A stretch of DNA of 7,548 nt, from NCBI GenBank assembly GCA_041485905.1, contig JBGPKK010000217.1, forward strand, positions 1-7,548. Reading direction: 5' to 3'. Shown here piece after piece: positions 6,377-7,548 of this stretch. Both the position numbers and the translations under genes were made by a program. Source of the DNA: JAHFUI01 sp041485905 (lineage in GTDB: Bacteria; Acidobacteriota; Vicinamibacteria; Vicinamibacterales; CAVVIG01). Numbering within the stretch: the first letter of the stretch is position 1; every line of letters begins with the position of its first letter. Under the pieces are notes generated by a model. It saw only the letters and a list, made by a program, of their open reading frames with translations, was not told the DNA's origin and searched no databases.

Positions 6377-7264
6377 CTACGCAATCAACGGCTCGATGGC
6401 GGCGCGGGCTTTCATGGCGACCTGGTAGGGATCCATCGCCTGAATCATCGGATTGAACATCTCCAGCGACGCGGCCCGCGCGTATTTCTTTCTCTTCAAC
6501 ACCTCGACGATGCGGCGCAGCGGCGCGATGCCTTCGCCAGGGAAGACGCGGTCCGGCTGTCCTTGAATCTCCCGGGGCGGGTCCGCAGGCACATCTTCGA
6601 AATGCAGATGATGGAGCTCGCCATCACGAAGCAGTTCCAGATCCTCAAACTTACTGATGCCGCCCCAGAAGTGATAAATGTCCATCATGACCCGGAGGTT
6701 CGGATGGTTCGCTTCCCGCACGAGCTTCAACGCCGTGGGCAGCGAGCCGGCAAACCGCGAGGTCCGGGCAAACTCCAGCATGAGCGTCACGCCGAACGGC
6801 TTGGCGATGTCGGCGGCTTCGCGCAGATTGTCGACGCCGCGCTTGTAATCATCCAGCGTGTAGGGTCCGGTCCCGGCCGATGGCGCAACGAGGCGGTCTG
6901 CGCCGATCCTTTGCGCGAGCTCGACCTTCCACTTCAGGTCCTCGAGATTTCGCGCGCGCGCATCGCTGGGCTCGGCGAGTCCCAGTTGATTGCTGGAGGA
7001 CACCGCCTGCAGCCCGAGATCGTCGAGCAGCCGCCTCGCGGTCGCCGGCGATTCCTTCTGCGCAAACTCTCGCACCTTGGGCAAGGTCGGCTCCACGGCT
7101 CGGATGCCGGCCCTGCCGTAGCCTTCCATGGCGGCTTTGAAATCAAAGCGGTCGGAGCTCGCCTCATGCATGCACACAAAGAGGGACGACCCGGTTCCCG
7201 TTGTTTGCAGCAGTGGGGCCGCAGCGGCGAGCGCCAGAAATTCCCGGCGATCTAGAGGACTCAC
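6377..7264 (-). CDS. Tat-exported sugar phosphate isomerase/epimerase-like TIM-barrel protein
   Basis: The 295-residue product starts with DRREFLALAAAAPLL, a twin-arginine signal (Arg6-Arg7), so it is probably exported folded with its metal. The body is a xylose-isomerase-like TIM barrel (PF01261 type): AGIRAVEPTLPKVREF, RIGADRLVAPSAGTGPY, GVTLMLEFA with Glu164, NLRVMMDIYHFW with Asp195 and His198, HLHFEDV with His221, RVFPGEG (240-245), and AASLEMFNP with Glu268. The Glu-Asp-His-Glu set is the divalent-metal site of this family. Known members interconvert or dehydrate sugars and inositols; the substrate here is unknown. The GTG start is preceded by AAGGAGGT seven bases upstream, an almost ideal ribosome site. 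An open frame that runs through the upstream remnant overlaps this start by four bases (GTGA). The serine hydrolase follows on the same strand. Confidence 0.9.
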   Translation of the reverse strand: MSPLDRREFLALAAAAPLLQTTGTGSSLFVCMHEASSDRFDFKAAMEGYGRAGIRAVEPTLPKVREFAQKESPATARRLLDDLGLQAVSSSNQLGLAEPSDARARNLEDLKWKVELAQRIGADRLVAPSAGTGPYTLDDYKRGVDNLREAADIAKPFGVTLMLEFARTSRFAGSLPTALKLVREANHPNLRVMMDIYHFWGGISKFEDLELLRDGELHHLHFEDVPADPPREIQGQPDRVFPGEGIAPLRRIVEVLKRKKYARAASLEMFNPMIQAMDPYQVAMKARAAIEPLIA

Positions 7265-7270
7265 AGGGCC

Positions 7271-7278
7271 ACCTCCTT
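7271..7278 (-). promoter_or_regulatory. Strong ribosome binding site that fixes the isomerase GTG start
   Basis: Read on the minus strand this is AAGGAGGT, a near-perfect Shine-Dalgarno sequence, six to seven bases before the GTG at 7264-7262. It decides the non-ATG start. It begins directly at the stop codon (7280-7278) of the truncated remnant upstream. Confidence 0.75.
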
Positions 7279-7498
7279 CACTTGATGGTGTCCGGGGACA
7301 CGGGCGTGAAGCGTTCGATCACGCGCAGGGTCGGCGTTCGCTCCTCGGCAGGCAGCCGCGGCCGTGAAATTGGTCGCCTCGACGACCAGCGTGCTCCCCT
7401 TCCCGATGGCCACGCGCGTCGCCCATAGGCTGGCGAATGTTCTGGCCGATATGCGGAGGCCCGTCCCGCGGGATGATGCGAGCCTCGGCGAAGCTTCG
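7278..7498 (-). pseudogene. Frame-broken, truncated remnant of a GDxRGxWEGxTLVV-family protein
   Basis: Reading the minus strand, three consecutive pieces of one recognisable protein appear in three different frames. Piece one (7498 to about 7395) reads FAEARIIPRDGPPHIG and, a little later, IRQPMGDARGHREG. Piece two (from about 7393) continues as STLVVEATNFT. Piece three (to the stop at 7280-7278) ends LRVIERFTPVSPDTIK. From memory, intact relatives in soil Acidobacteriota read like RIIPxDGRPH...MGDxRGxWEGDTLVVxTTNF...ERFTRVxxDTxxYxxTVxDP and then continue for dozens of residues. Here an extra G near 7394 shifts the first frame, a second shift lies between about 7363 and 7330, the usual Trp of WEG is Arg, a TAA closes the first frame at 7501-7499, and the C-terminal part is absent. 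The function of the family is unknown to me. Sequencing error could explain one shift but hardly the missing end. Confidence 0.6.
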
Positions 7499-7548
7499 TT
7501 ACCGGTAGTGTCCGCCGTCACGCGAGCCGAGTCAATCGTGGGCTAGGA
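7499..7548. other. Window edge without a recognised gene
   Basis: These 50 bases carry no coding sequence I can recognise on either strand. On the minus strand they may hold the 5' part of the broken remnant, but no family motif is visible before the TAA at 7501-7499. TTGACT at 7535-7530 followed after 17 bases by GACACT is a weak promoter-like match only. Confidence 0.3.

Noticed and set aside
7261..7521. An 86-codon minus-strand open frame overlapping the isomerase start by GTGA
   Set aside because: Only its middle (STLVVEATNFT) matches a known family; the family sequence before and after it lies in other frames, so it is a chance open path through a broken gene. The GTGA overlap could still couple translation if it is read.
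7507..7535. TTGACT-17 bases-GACACT as an isomerase promoter
   Set aside because: The -10 half matches the consensus at only three of six positions, too weak to call in GC-rich DNA.

Overview
This is a GC-rich bacterial window that looks like chromosomal accessory or metabolic DNA from an environmental Gram-negative. The best guess is Acidobacteriota, class Vicinamibacteria. That is an inference from the gene families present: secreted NHL propellers, regulatory-domain/heme/propeller fusions, Tat-exported sugar-isomerase-like proteins, Arg-Gly-rich linkers, and a remnant of a family (GDxRGxWEGxTLVV) that I associate with these genomes. It is not a taxonomic measurement. I see no rRNA, tRNA, CRISPR array, insertion sequence or phage gene.

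Layout. Positions 1-252 (minus) hold the first 84 codons of an exported c-type cytochrome that runs off the left edge. A short divergent promoter region (253-338) separates it from a plus-strand operon of three exported proteins: a serine esterase of the esterase D / feruloyl-esterase type (339-1538), an NHL-type beta-propeller (1566-2723), and a large protein joining a carboxypeptidase-regulatory-like domain, a c-heme motif and a propeller-like region (2725-4989). The last two genes are 1 nt apart. The operon ends at a perfect 10-bp inverted repeat (5001-5027) that should act as a terminator for both converging transcripts. From the right, on the minus strand, come a Tat-exported sugar phosphate isomerase/epimerase-like TIM barrel (6377-7264) and then an exported beta-lactamase-family serine hydrolase (5038-6324). 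The 49-nt gap between them carries a tandem direct repeat. Upstream of the isomerase (7278-7498, minus) lies a frame-broken, C-terminally truncated remnant of another protein family.

How the genes may work together: every intact product seems to be exported, and two contain CxxCH heme sites. The set suggests periplasmic or surface turnover of an esterified organic substrate, with hydrolysis, redox or lyase chemistry on propeller scaffolds and a sugar-like isomerisation step. The substrate cannot be read from the sequence. The most unusual items are the heme fusion protein, the repeat-built Arg-Gly linker inside the esterase, the frame-broken remnant, and the tandem repeat before the serine hydrolase.
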